NCBI GenBank assembly: GCA_900770895.1
Contig: CAAGMF010000056.1
Location: 1-7,480 of the forward strand
DNA length: 7,480 bases
Reading direction: 5' to 3'
Source: an uncultured Mitsuokella sp.
GTDB lineage: Bacteria > Bacillota > Negativicutes > Selenomonadales > Selenomonadaceae
Below the pieces are notes generated by a model that worked only from the letters and a program-made list of their open reading frames with translations, made no database searches and had not been told where the DNA came from. The translations under genes were made by a program, and so were the position numbers. This document shows positions 1-6,141 of the stretch, one piece after another; position 1 is the stretch's first letter; every line of letters starts with the position of its first letter.

Positions 1-40
1 CTGCAGGCAGCGGATGGGCGTCCCCCATCGCTGCCTGCAG
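1..40 (-). terminator. Strong hairpin downstream of the acyl-CoA synthetase gene
   Basis: Positions 1-12 pair perfectly with 29-40. After one bulged G (13), positions 14-18 pair with 24-28, leaving a 5-nt loop, so the stem has 17 pairs and is very GC-rich. It lies about 30 nt past the stop codon of the minus-strand ligase gene, where a transcription terminator or mRNA 3'-end stabiliser would sit. Any T-run on the minus strand would fall left of position 1, outside the window, so intrinsic termination cannot be confirmed. Confidence 0.5.
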
Positions 41-54
41 CCTGCCTATTCCTC

Positions 55-77
55 ACTGCCGTCCGGCAGTTTTATTT
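55..77 (+). terminator. Small terminator-like hairpin with T-rich tail, reading rightward
   Basis: ACTGCC (55-60) and GGCAGT (65-70) form a 6-bp stem with a 4-nt loop, followed directly by the T-rich tract TTTATTT. Read on the plus strand this is a short intrinsic-terminator shape. It would serve a plus-strand gene left of the window that converges on the ligase gene. The tail overlaps the ligase stop codon (72-74 on the minus strand). The stem is short, so chance occurrence is possible. Confidence 0.3.
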
Positions 78-1556
78 CTTGTCTCCGTAGAAATCCTTCA
101 GTATCACGCGCTTGGCGATCTTGCCGGTGGACGTCCGCGGCAGCTTGTCTACCTCGTGGAACTCGCGTGGGATCTTGAACAGCGCCAGATTCGCCTGCAG
201 GAACTTCTTGAGCTCGCGCACGTTGAGCTTCACGCCTTTGTTCACACTGTAGAAACAGGCGCCGGCCTGGCCGCACAGCTTATCCTCTATACCGATGACC
301 GCGACTTCAGATATGCCCGGGAACTGGTATATGAGCTCCTCGACCTCGCGTGGGTATATGTTCTCGCCCATGCTGATAATCATATCCTTGATGCGGTCGA
401 CGATGTAGATGTAGCCGTCGGCATCGGCCCGCACGATGTCGCCCGTGTGCAGCCAGCCGCCGCGCAGCGTCTCTTTCGTGGCTTCCTCGAGGTTCCAGTA
501 GCCGAGCATGACATTGGCGCCCCGGATGATGAGCTCGCCCGTCTCGCCGAGCGGCACCTGGCTGCCGTCGCCGCTGATGATGCGCCAGTCGATATCCGGC
601 ACGACGGGGCCGATGGAGCCGGTCCGCGTATTGTCGCAGGGGTTCATCGTGACGACCGGCGATGCCTCGGAGAGCCCGTAGCCCTCGCAGATCGGCGCCT
701 CGAATTTCTCACGGAAATCCTGCTCGATCTTCTGCGGCAGCGCCGTGCCGCCCGAGACGACGAGGCGCAGCGTCTTCATGTCCTCCTTGCTGGCGAGCTT
801 CGTGAGCAGCGAGCATATCGAGGGCACGATGCAGGCATCGGTGATTCCCTCGTCACGTATCGTCGCGATGGTCTCCTTCGGCGTGAAGGAATCGAGGATG
901 ACGATGCTCGCGCCCGCGTAGAGCGGATAGAGCACCGAGCAGGTCCAGCCGAAGCAGTGGTACATCGGCAGCACGCAGAGCGAGCGGTGATATGCCTCCA
1001 TGTGCAGGCGCGGCCCGATCTGCTTGACATTCGTGATGAGGTTGCGATGCGAGAGCACCGCCCCTTTCGGCGAGCCTGTCGTGCCGCTCGTATAGATGAT
1101 GACGCAGGGATTATCGACGGAGAAAAATTCGCCGAGCGGCGGCGCCGGCTTGATCCCCGGCTTCGGCGTGCCGCAGCTCCTCAGGTCGTGCTGCGTGACC
1201 TGCAGGCTCGAGCGCATCGCTGCGAGGGCATCGACGAGATGAAGCGTCTGGCTCGTCAGCAGATGCTCGATCCCGGCATCTTTCAGGATATAGGCCGTCT
1301 CGCGGCTCGACAGCTGGAAATTGATCGGCACAGCGATAGCACCGAGGCTGACGATGCCCAGATACGCGTATATGTATTCGGCACAGTTGCGCGAGAAAAT
1401 ACCCACGCGGTCTCCCTGCCGCACGCCGACAGAGTAAAGCCGGTCCCGGCAGGCCCGCACGGCCTGCGCCAGCTCCTCGTAGGTCATGCGGCGGTCATGG
1501 TCTATTACGGCGATATCGCCAGGGCGGCCCTGGTGTACCAAGTCATGTACATACAT
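72..1556 (-). CDS. AMP-forming acyl-CoA synthetase (class I adenylate-forming ligase)
   Basis: This 494-residue protein has the usual length for a bacterial fatty acyl-CoA or aryl-CoA ligase. It would activate a carboxylic acid with ATP to an acyl-adenylate and then transfer it to coenzyme A in the cytoplasm. All core motifs are visible: the phosphate loop YTSGTTGSPKG (155-165), YGLSE (293-297), TGD (371-373), the hinge DRIKD (387-391) followed by GENIYPREVE, and the C-terminal PRTSTGKIAKR (473-483) with catalytic lysine K479. The segment LPMYHCFGWT (196-205) resembles long-chain fatty acid ligases of the LcfB/FadD type. The substrate cannot be read from sequence: a medium- or long-chain fatty acid is the default, and a hydroxycinnamate is possible given the nearby padC. 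The ATG at 1554-1556 is preceded by GAGG at a 9-nt spacing. The gene is transcribed alone, divergently from the EAL gene, from the promoter at 1651-1679. It appears intact. Confidence 0.9.
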   Translation of the reverse strand: MYVHDLVHQGRPGDIAVIDHDRRMTYEELAQAVRACRDRLYSVGVRQGDRVGIFSRNCAEYIYAYLGIVSLGAIAVPINFQLSSRETAYILKDAGIEHLLTSQTLHLVDALAAMRSSLQVTQHDLRSCGTPKPGIKPAPPLGEFFSVDNPCVIIYTSGTTGSPKGAVLSHRNLITNVKQIGPRLHMEAYHRSLCVLPMYHCFGWTCSVLYPLYAGASIVILDSFTPKETIATIRDEGITDACIVPSICSLLTKLASKEDMKTLRLVVSGGTALPQKIEQDFREKFEAPICEGYGLSEASPVVTMNPCDNTRTGSIGPVVPDIDWRIISGDGSQVPLGETGELIIRGANVMLGYWNLEEATKETLRGGWLHTGDIVRADADGYIYIVDRIKDMIISMGENIYPREVEELIYQFPGISEVAVIGIEDKLCGQAGACFYSVNKGVKLNVRELKKFLQANLALFKIPREFHEVDKLPRTSTGKIAKRVILKDFYGDKK

Positions 1557-1616
1557 TGCTCATTACCTCACTTTTACTGAGATGCAGTCGGCAGATATTA
1601 CCTTTTCTGCTGGCCC

Positions 1617-1633
1617 ATACTCGCTTGGAGTAT
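1617..1633. promoter_or_regulatory. Second operator-like palindrome in the ligase leader
   Basis: ATACTCGCTTGGAGTAT is another perfect 6-5-6 inverted repeat, centred 18 bp from the neighbouring one. Both contain TACT/AGTA, but in opposite arrangement around the centre. It could be a second operator, or a small hairpin at the 5' end of the ligase mRNA. Confidence 0.45.
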
Positions 1634-1634
1634 T

Positions 1635-1651
1635 TTAGTACCTGCTACTAA
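1635..1651. promoter_or_regulatory. Operator-like palindrome over the ligase transcription start
   Basis: TTAGTACCTGCTACTAA is a perfect 6-5-6 inverted repeat. It abuts the -10 box, sharing one base with it, and is centred on the predicted start of transcription. That position is typical of a repressor site for a TetR-, MarR- or GntR-family dimer. The regulator is not encoded in the window as far as I can tell, and I do not recognise the motif. Confidence 0.6.
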
Positions 1652-1679
1652 TTATATTGGCTTTCCCCTCTGTCGTCAA
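1651..1679 (-). promoter_or_regulatory. Sigma-A-type promoter of the acyl-CoA synthetase gene
   Basis: On the minus strand, TTGACG (plus 1674-1679) and a perfect TATAAT (plus 1651-1656) are separated by exactly 17 bp. The predicted transcription start is near 1644, giving a leader of about 90 nt before the start codon at 1556. This is close to the best possible match for a housekeeping promoter, so the gene would be strongly expressed unless repressed. The palindromes just downstream suggest that it is. Confidence 0.8.
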
Positions 1680-1701
1680 TGTTTTTTTCCGCGACAGATT
1701 T

Positions 1702-1730
1702 TTGCCGCAGACCGCCAATCCAGTGACAAT
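1702..1730 (+). promoter_or_regulatory. Possible weak promoter for the EAL gene
   Basis: TTGCCG (1702-1707) and GACAAT (1725-1730) lie 17 bp apart. Each matches 4 of 6 consensus bases. This is the best plus-strand candidate I find upstream of the EAL gene, but such matches occur by chance and the true promoter may be of another type. It would give a leader of about 90 nt. Confidence 0.25.
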
Positions 1731-1815
1731 TGAGCAGGAACCTACCTGCGTTTTAGCGAATAAATAATCAGGTGCAATTGCGCACTGACGGAATCAATCA
1801 CTACGCAAGGAAAGC

Positions 1816-1820
1816 GAGGT
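1816..1820 (+). promoter_or_regulatory. Ribosome binding site that fixes the EAL gene start
   Basis: GAGGT lies 8 nt before the ATG at 1829. The longer in-frame alternative, GTG at 1772, has no purine-rich site at a usable distance. Only the ATG start puts a proper signal peptide at the extreme N terminus, so 1829 is preferred. Confidence 0.6.
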
Positions 1821-1828
1821 ATTTGTCG

Positions 1829-4720
1829 ATGGAACAACGGTTCAGACAGATATCCTATTCAATCATAGCGGTCCTGCTGTGTCTGCTGGCCAGCGTCGCC
1901 TGCCCGTCAGCGAACGCAGCCGAGCGGCGTCCCTTGCTGCATGTCGGTCTCGTCCAGACAGGTCCGGCTGAGCAGGGATTCGTCGAGGGTTTGTCCGCGG
2001 ACTATATACGCGCCGTAGCCAGCTATGCCGGCATGGATTGTGTGTTTTTCAAAGGCACTGCTCTCCAGTGCCAGACCTGGCTCGACGAAGGCACGGTCGA
2101 TGTCATATCCGATGTGCCCAACACCCATGCCAACCGCCAGCGCTGGTTGCTGTCCTGGCTGCCCATGGGCAGTAATTTCAGCATCATGTTCGTCCATGGC
2201 GGCTGGAGCACCATCGCGGCCCATCAGCAGAGCGGTATTCCGCTGTGCCTCGGCCATCTGCGCGGTGACGGCTATGATGCCTCTCTGCCCAGCCGCATAC
2301 GCTATCCCGGCATCACCTACCATACCGTCGCCTACGACTCTCTGGCGGAGCTGACGGCCGAATATGACACCGGTGCCCTGGACAGCTTCTTCGTCGCCGC
2401 GCCGCTGAGCTCCGATGACGCGATTGACACCTTCGATGTCACCTACGGCTATATGGCCATGCGCCAGGACGAGGCCGACCTCATGGCCAGGCTGAACCGC
2501 GCAGCTGATGATCTGCGCACGAACCGGCCGGATTTCCTGACGGAGCTGCGCAATTCTTATCCGCCTAGCAGCCAAAAACTACCTCTGATGCTCACGGATG
2601 CCGAGCGCGACTATCTGGCTAAGCATCCTGTGTTGCGCGTAGTGGCCGCCAGCCATGAGAAACCGTTCGCCTATATGAGCGAGGATGGCCAGTTCCAGGG
2701 CATGATGGCCACGCTGCTGGACCGCATGGCATCCGACCTGGGCGTAGCGTTCGAAGTGAAGCCTGCAGATACGCTGAATGACTGCTATCTGGCTACCATC
2801 CGGGGCGATGCAGATATAAACATCAGCATGCCCTTCAACTACAGCTGGGCGGCCCAGCATGGCGAGACGCTGTCAGCGGCGCTGCCGGCGATACTATATA
2901 CGCCGGTGTCCCGCCGCTCAATGAAGCACGAGCATCCCATCGTCGCCTGCATACGCAATTCCTTCGTAACCCGCAACTACCTCGAAAAAAGCTATCCTGT
3001 ACAGCAGCGGCTTTATTTTGATACTCCTGATCAGTGCCTGCAGGCTCTGGCCGACGGCCGGGCCGATATCACCTATGTCAAGGCGAGCTTTGCCCAGTAC
3101 AGCATCTGGAAGGGTGACTATCCCCAGCTCATGATTTCCGGCGATACGCCCATCGTCGTGCCTCAAAGTCTCGGCTTCGCGATCGACACTGATCCCCGTC
3201 TCATCAGCATCATCGACAAGGAGCTGGCTCATATCGGCACCGATGACATACAGGCTATGGACATAGACGCCATGCGGTCTTCCGAGCATGGTCGCTCGCT
3301 TCTGGCTATGCTGTACGCCTATCCCACCTGGTTCGTGCTCGGAGCCTGCCTGGCCTTCATCATCATCACGTTCCTGCTCGTGCGCATGATGCATATGCAC
3401 CAGTGGCATCTGTCCGCGGTAAAGAACATGCTGTTCACCGACCACGGCACGGGCCTGCATGCCCGCGTCTGGCTCGAACAGGAGGCCGCCCGGCAGCTCC
3501 GTCTGCTCTCACCGGAGGAGCGCCGTCAGTCCGCCATGATCGTCCTGCTGCTGCCCAAGCAGGACATCCTGATCAGCAACTACGGTCTCGACGCCGTCTA
3601 CCAGCTGCTGCGCCGTCTGGCCAGCGCCCTGGACCGCGAGCCCTGGATAACCGCGGTAGCCGTCCGCTCAGGCGCCGGTCAGATACAGGCACTGGCCGCC
3701 CCCAGTGCCCCTGACGAGCTGATTCCCGCGATCCGCACATTCCTGGCCCGCAACGGCCGTCAGGCGCATGAGGATTACAAGCTGCGCGTTTCCCTCGTGG
3801 CCGGTGTCTGCTATTTCTACGACGATGACATGCCGCCGCAGACGGCAACTGCAAAAGCGAATATCGCTGCACACAATACCGACTGCGTGCGGATCTACGA
3901 TAAAAAGCTCAGCGAGCAGGAGGAGCTGCGCCAGAAAATCGAGAGCAACATGGAACGGGCTCTGGAAAATGACGAGTTCCAGGTGTGGTACCAGCCGAAA
4001 TACGACATCGTGACGCGGAAATGCGTCGGAGCCGAGGCGCTCGTGCGCTGGCAGAGCCCGGAGCTGGGATTCCTGATGCCGGGGCAGTTCATCGATACGT
4101 TCGAGCGCTCGGGCTTCGTCACCCAGCTCGACTACTACATGCTGGAGCATACGTTCAAATATCAGCAGGAGCGCCGCGCCCGGGGATTGCCGGTCGTGCC
4201 GATATCGGTCAACCAGTCACGGCTGCATTTCGATGAGGACGGCTACCTGGCCAAGATGCAGGGCATCGCCAGCTATTTCGGCCATCTCGAGGACGTCGAG
4301 CTCGAGATCACCGAGACGGCATTCGACCTGAACGACGAGCGCCAGCACGAGCGCGCCGTCACCATCGTGCGCCGCCTGAAGAAGATGGGCTTCACCATCG
4401 ACATGGATGATTTCGGCAGCGGCTACTCCGACCTCTCGCTGCTGACGCTGCTGCCGATGGATGTGATGAAGCTCGACCGCAGCATCCTCTCGGAGACCGA
4501 GGACTCCGAGCGCATGCAGCTCGTACTGACCAGCTGCGTCACGCTGGGCAAGGACCTCGGCATGAAAGTCATCTGCGAGGGCATCGAGACGCACGAGCAG
4601 GAGCAACTGCTGCTGGCCTGCGGCTGCTGCTATGGCCAGGGCTTCCTGAACAGCAAGCCCCTGCCAGAGCAACAGTTCACCGACTATCTGGCTGAGCACA
4701 CGGCAGCTGCGTCCAGATGA
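1829..4720 (+). CDS. Membrane c-di-GMP phosphodiesterase with two periplasmic solute-binding domains, degenerate GGDEF and EAL
   Basis: The 963-residue protein begins with a signal peptide or anchor (about 1-30: hydrophobic stretch, then ANA-A). Two bacterial family 3 solute-binding domains follow (about 33-245 and 255-490), the second opening with the LTDAERDYLAKHP linker seen in EvgS-like sensors. A membrane helix spans about 500-522. The cytoplasmic part starts with a GGDEF-like domain (about 535-700) that keeps the DxxTGL-like start (from D538) but has SGAGQ (614-618) at the signature position, so it should not make c-di-GMP. The EAL domain (about 712-955) retains E736-A737-L738, N795, the ELEITET segment (824-830), D860-D861-F862-G863, K881 and E917, plus the YGQGF segment. 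It should hydrolyse c-di-GMP to pGpG. The likely role is to sense a small ligand, perhaps an amino acid, outside the membrane and tune biofilm or motility. A longer GTG start at 1772 is possible. No terminator is evident after the stop. Confidence 0.9.
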   Translation: MEQRFRQISYSIIAVLLCLLASVACPSANAAERRPLLHVGLVQTGPAEQGFVEGLSADYIRAVASYAGMDCVFFKGTALQCQTWLDEGTVDVISDVPNTHANRQRWLLSWLPMGSNFSIMFVHGGWSTIAAHQQSGIPLCLGHLRGDGYDASLPSRIRYPGITYHTVAYDSLAELTAEYDTGALDSFFVAAPLSSDDAIDTFDVTYGYMAMRQDEADLMARLNRAADDLRTNRPDFLTELRNSYPPSSQKLPLMLTDAERDYLAKHPVLRVVAASHEKPFAYMSEDGQFQGMMATLLDRMASDLGVAFEVKPADTLNDCYLATIRGDADINISMPFNYSWAAQHGETLSAALPAILYTPVSRRSMKHEHPIVACIRNSFVTRNYLEKSYPVQQRLYFDTPDQCLQALADGRADITYVKASFAQYSIWKGDYPQLMISGDTPIVVPQSLGFAIDTDPRLISIIDKELAHIGTDDIQAMDIDAMRSSEHGRSLLAMLYAYPTWFVLGACLAFIIITFLLVRMMHMHQWHLSAVKNMLFTDHGTGLHARVWLEQEAARQLRLLSPEERRQSAMIVLLLPKQDILISNYGLDAVYQLLRRLASALDREPWITAVAVRSGAGQIQALAAPSAPDELIPAIRTFLARNGRQAHEDYKLRVSLVAGVCYFYDDDMPPQTATAKANIAAHNTDCVRIYDKKLSEQEELRQKIESNMERALENDEFQVWYQPKYDIVTRKCVGAEALVRWQSPELGFLMPGQFIDTFERSGFVTQLDYYMLEHTFKYQQERRARGLPVVPISVNQSRLHFDEDGYLAKMQGIASYFGHLEDVELEITETAFDLNDERQHERAVTIVRRLKKMGFTIDMDDFGSGYSDLSLLTLLPMDVMKLDRSILSETEDSERMQLVLTSCVTLGKDLGMKVICEGIETHEQEQLLLACGCCYGQGFLNSKPLPEQQFTDYLAEHTAAASR

Positions 4721-4763
4721 ATATACTAGAATAAACAAAATACAAGGAGAAAACAGAAAAGCC

Positions 4764-4792
4764 TTGACTTTGTGTCGTTATCGACTTATAAT
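4764..4792 (+). promoter_or_regulatory. Consensus padC promoter
   Basis: TTGACT (4764-4769) and a perfect TATAAT (4787-4792) are separated by 17 bp, which is near the ideal for the housekeeping sigma factor. The predicted start of transcription is about 4799, giving a leader of about 40 nt. The spacer is almost entirely filled by the left operator arm, so a bound repressor would block RNA polymerase. Confidence 0.85.
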
Positions 4793-4828
4793 AAGGACCA
4801 TAATAGATTTGTCGATAACGACACAAAG
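4768..4828. promoter_or_regulatory. padC operator: two perfectly inverted 18-bp arms
   Basis: CTTTGTGTCGTTATCGAC (4768-4785) is exactly reverse-complemented at 4811-4828, across a 25-nt gap. Each arm also holds its own small dyad, GTCG-N4-CGAC (4774-4785 and 4811-4822), so each could bind one repressor dimer. The arm centres are 43 bp apart, about four helical turns, which puts them on the same DNA face. The left arm fills the -35/-10 spacer and the right arm lies in the leader and enters the ribosome binding site. PadR from the neighbouring gene is the obvious candidate binder; this is inferred from the known PadR-padC pairing. Confidence 0.75.
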
Positions 4829-4831
4829 GAG
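4825..4831 (+). promoter_or_regulatory. padC ribosome binding site overlapping the operator arm
   Basis: AAAGGAG lies 8 nt before the ATG at 4840 and therefore selects that start over the in-frame ATG at 4855. Its first four bases belong to the right inverted-repeat arm. They would be paired in any transcript that enters from upstream and contains both arms. Confidence 0.7.
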
Positions 4832-4839
4832 CGATTCTC

Positions 4840-5391
4840 ATGAACCTGAATCATATGGACAAACAGTTCAAGACCCTGGATGACTTTCTGGGAACTCATT
4901 TCATCTACACCTACGACAATGGCTGGGAATATGAATGGTATGCAAAAAATGACCATACGGTTGACTATCGCATTCACGGCGGCATGGTAGCCGGCCGTTG
5001 GGTAAAAAACCAGACTGCTAACATTGTCATGCTCACGGAAGGGATCTATAAGGTCGCTTGGACGGAACCAACCGGTACGGACGTGGCTCTTGATTTCGTA
5101 CCGAACGAAAAGCGGCTCAATGGTACCATCTTCTTCCCTGCCTGGGTAAAAGAACATCCTGAAATCACCGTTTGCTTCCAGAACGAACACATCGATCTTA
5201 TGGAAGAATCCCGGGAAAAATATGCCACCTACCCCAAATTCGTTGTACCCGAATTTGCCAAAATCACCTATATCGGCGATGCTGGTCAGAACAACGAAGA
5301 AGTTATTGCCGAAAAGCCGTATGCCGGCATGACCGATGATATCCGAGCCGGCAAATATTATGATGCCGACTATCACCGCCTCAAGAAATAA
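4840..5391 (+). CDS. padC: Phenolic acid decarboxylase
   Basis: This 183-residue cytoplasmic enzyme performs cofactor-free, non-oxidative decarboxylation of p-coumaric, ferulic and caffeic acids to the 4-vinyl phenols, a detoxification of plant hydroxycinnamates. The sequence matches the family over its whole length. The lipocalin-like barrel segments FIYTYDNGWEYE (21-32), YRIHGGMVAGRWV (43-55), TEPTGTDV (75-82) and PNEKRLNGTIFFP (88-100) are all present. The catalytic residues Y23, Y25, R53 and E76 correspond to Y18, Y20, R48 and E71 of the Lactiplantibacillus plantarum enzyme. As I remember that protein, similarity is very high, including the C terminus YHRLKK. The start at 4840 adds five residues relative to M6, which aligns with the lactobacillar start; the ribosome binding site favours 4840. 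It lies 64 nt before padR, in the same direction. Base composition is much more AT-rich than the neighbouring genes (42-45% GC in two hand-counted 60-base lines), suggesting horizontal acquisition. Confidence 0.96.
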   Translation: MNLNHMDKQFKTLDDFLGTHFIYTYDNGWEYEWYAKNDHTVDYRIHGGMVAGRWVKNQTANIVMLTEGIYKVAWTEPTGTDVALDFVPNEKRLNGTIFFPAWVKEHPEITVCFQNEHIDLMEESREKYATYPKFVVPEFAKITYIGDAGQNNEEVIAEKPYAGMTDDIRAGKYYDADYHRLKK

Positions 5392-5404
5392 AACTTTCTC
5401 TCTC

Positions 5405-5431
5405 CTTCCATCAAATCTGTTATAATGGAAG
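5405..5431. promoter_or_regulatory. Inverted repeat flanking the padR -10 element
   Basis: CTTCCAT (5405-5411) is perfectly reverse-complemented by ATGGAAG (5425-5431), with 13 nt between. The right half takes the last two bases of the TATAAT. It may be an autoregulatory site or a small RNA hairpin in the padC-padR readthrough transcript. It does not resemble the padC operator arms. Confidence 0.3.
5418..5426 (+). promoter_or_regulatory. Possible extended -10 promoter for padR
   Basis: TGTTATAAT is a perfect extended -10 element (TGnTATAAT) in the padC-padR gap, without a recognisable -35 box. A start near 5433 would leave a leader of about 23 nt containing the ribosome binding site AAGGAGG (5441-5447), 8 nt before the padR ATG. 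It would let padR be made while padC is repressed, which a repressor downstream of its own target needs. Confidence 0.5.
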
Positions 5432-5455
5432 AACTAACTAAAGGAGGGAGACTAT

Positions 5456-6013
5456 ATGCCGCAAAAGCGCATCTTGCCCTTCGTCATCCTTGGCATCCTA
5501 GAAATGCATCCAGGGATGACGGGACGGGATATCATCAGTCAGTTTGAAAATGAAATTGGGGAATTCTGGAAGGCTTCCCACAGCCAGATTTACCCTGAAC
5601 TGGAACGCATGACCAGAGAGGAATTACTGACAGTCGAGACCACTCCCGGCAATGCCAAAGAAAAGTACTATACCCTTACAGTGCAGGGGAAAAACGTCTT
5701 GCAGGACTGGATCGGTCAGCCTGTTGAGGAAATTCCCATGCAACGGGATCAGTTTTCCTTGAAGCTGTTCTTCATCCGTGACCGCAAAGATCCGCGTATC
5801 CTGACCCTCATCGAGGAACGAAGCAAGCTTCTGCAAACACAGCTTCAGCACCTGAAACAGCGGCGTCAGATGCTGTTTTCCGATGTAGCATCGATTAATA
5901 ATAATTTTGGCCATTATGCGATTTTAGAGCGTGGTATCGACTGGCGTGTATCACAGCTCCGCTGGCTGCAACAGTTGAAAGCCATGCTACCGGAGGCCCC
6001 GTACCAAAAATAA
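5456..6013 (+). CDS. padR: PadR-family transcriptional repressor of phenolic acid decarboxylase
   Basis: The 185-residue protein has the size and layout of classical PadR (subfamily 1). An N-terminal winged helix-turn-helix covers about 5-85, including the hallmark FWKASHSQIYPELERM (37-52) and the wing segment KEKYYTLTVQGK (68-79). A C-terminal helical dimerisation domain (about 95-178) contains FSLKLFFI (100-107) and a coiled-coil-like KLLQTQLQHLKQRRQML stretch (124-140). In Bacillus and lactobacilli PadR binds the padC promoter and is released by phenolic acids. Adjacency to padC makes the same role very likely here, with the inverted arms at 4768-4828 as target. The start codon has an excellent site, AAGGAGG, at 8 nt. 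Its own extended -10 element may allow expression independent of padC. Composition is AT-richer than the flanking genes, like padC. The gene ends before a strong terminator. Confidence 0.95.
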   Translation: MPQKRILPFVILGILEMHPGMTGRDIISQFENEIGEFWKASHSQIYPELERMTREELLTVETTPGNAKEKYYTLTVQGKNVLQDWIGQPVEEIPMQRDQFSLKLFFIRDRKDPRILTLIEERSKLLQTQLQHLKQRRQMLFSDVASINNNFGHYAILERGIDWRVSQLRWLQQLKAMLPEAPYQK

Positions 6014-6067
6014 CCGATGGAAAAAGTATCCGTGCCTGATAGGCGAAATGATGTCTCATTTATTAAG

Positions 6068-6107
6068 AAAAGCTGTTGCTCCGTCAAAAAAGAGCAACAG
6101 CTTTTTT
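6068..6107 (+). terminator. Rho-independent terminator of padC-padR, probably bidirectional
   Basis: AAAAGCTGTTGCTC (6068-6081) pairs perfectly with 6092-6105 around a 10-nt loop, giving a 14-bp stem that ends in six T residues (6102-6107). It lies 54 nt after the padR stop. On the minus strand the same stem is followed by TTTTCTTAATA, and it lies about 37 nt past the stop of the convergent transporter gene, so it could serve both. Confidence 0.9.
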
Positions 6108-6141
6108 GTTCAACAATCAGGCGGCCGCATTCGCCGCCACC

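Noticed and set aside
156..1580. Long plus-strand open frame (474 codons) opposite the acyl-CoA synthetase gene
   Set aside because: It is the mirror of a GC-rich gene with clear ligase motifs. Its translation is rich in Arg, Ala, Asp and His with no recognisable domain, and no ribosome binding site supports it.
1734..1749. Small inverted repeat GCAGG-N6-CCTGC in the EAL leader
   Set aside because: A 5-bp stem in GC-rich DNA is expected by chance, and nothing links it to a promoter or start.
1772..1828. GTG start for the EAL gene, adding 19 residues
   Set aside because: There is no suitable ribosome binding site, and the extension would push the signal peptide inward. The ATG at 1829 has GAGGT at 8 nt.
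1821..1830. The 10-mer ATTTGTCGAT at the EAL start codon, also found at 4807-4816 in the padC operator
   Set aside because: It has no inverted partner or dyad here and overlaps a start codon. A 10-base match in a window this size is weak evidence for a second PadR site.
4855..5391. padC start at the internal ATG, which aligns with the lactobacillar start
   Set aside because: The ribosome binding site lies 23 nt away from this ATG but at the proper 8 nt from the ATG at 4840.
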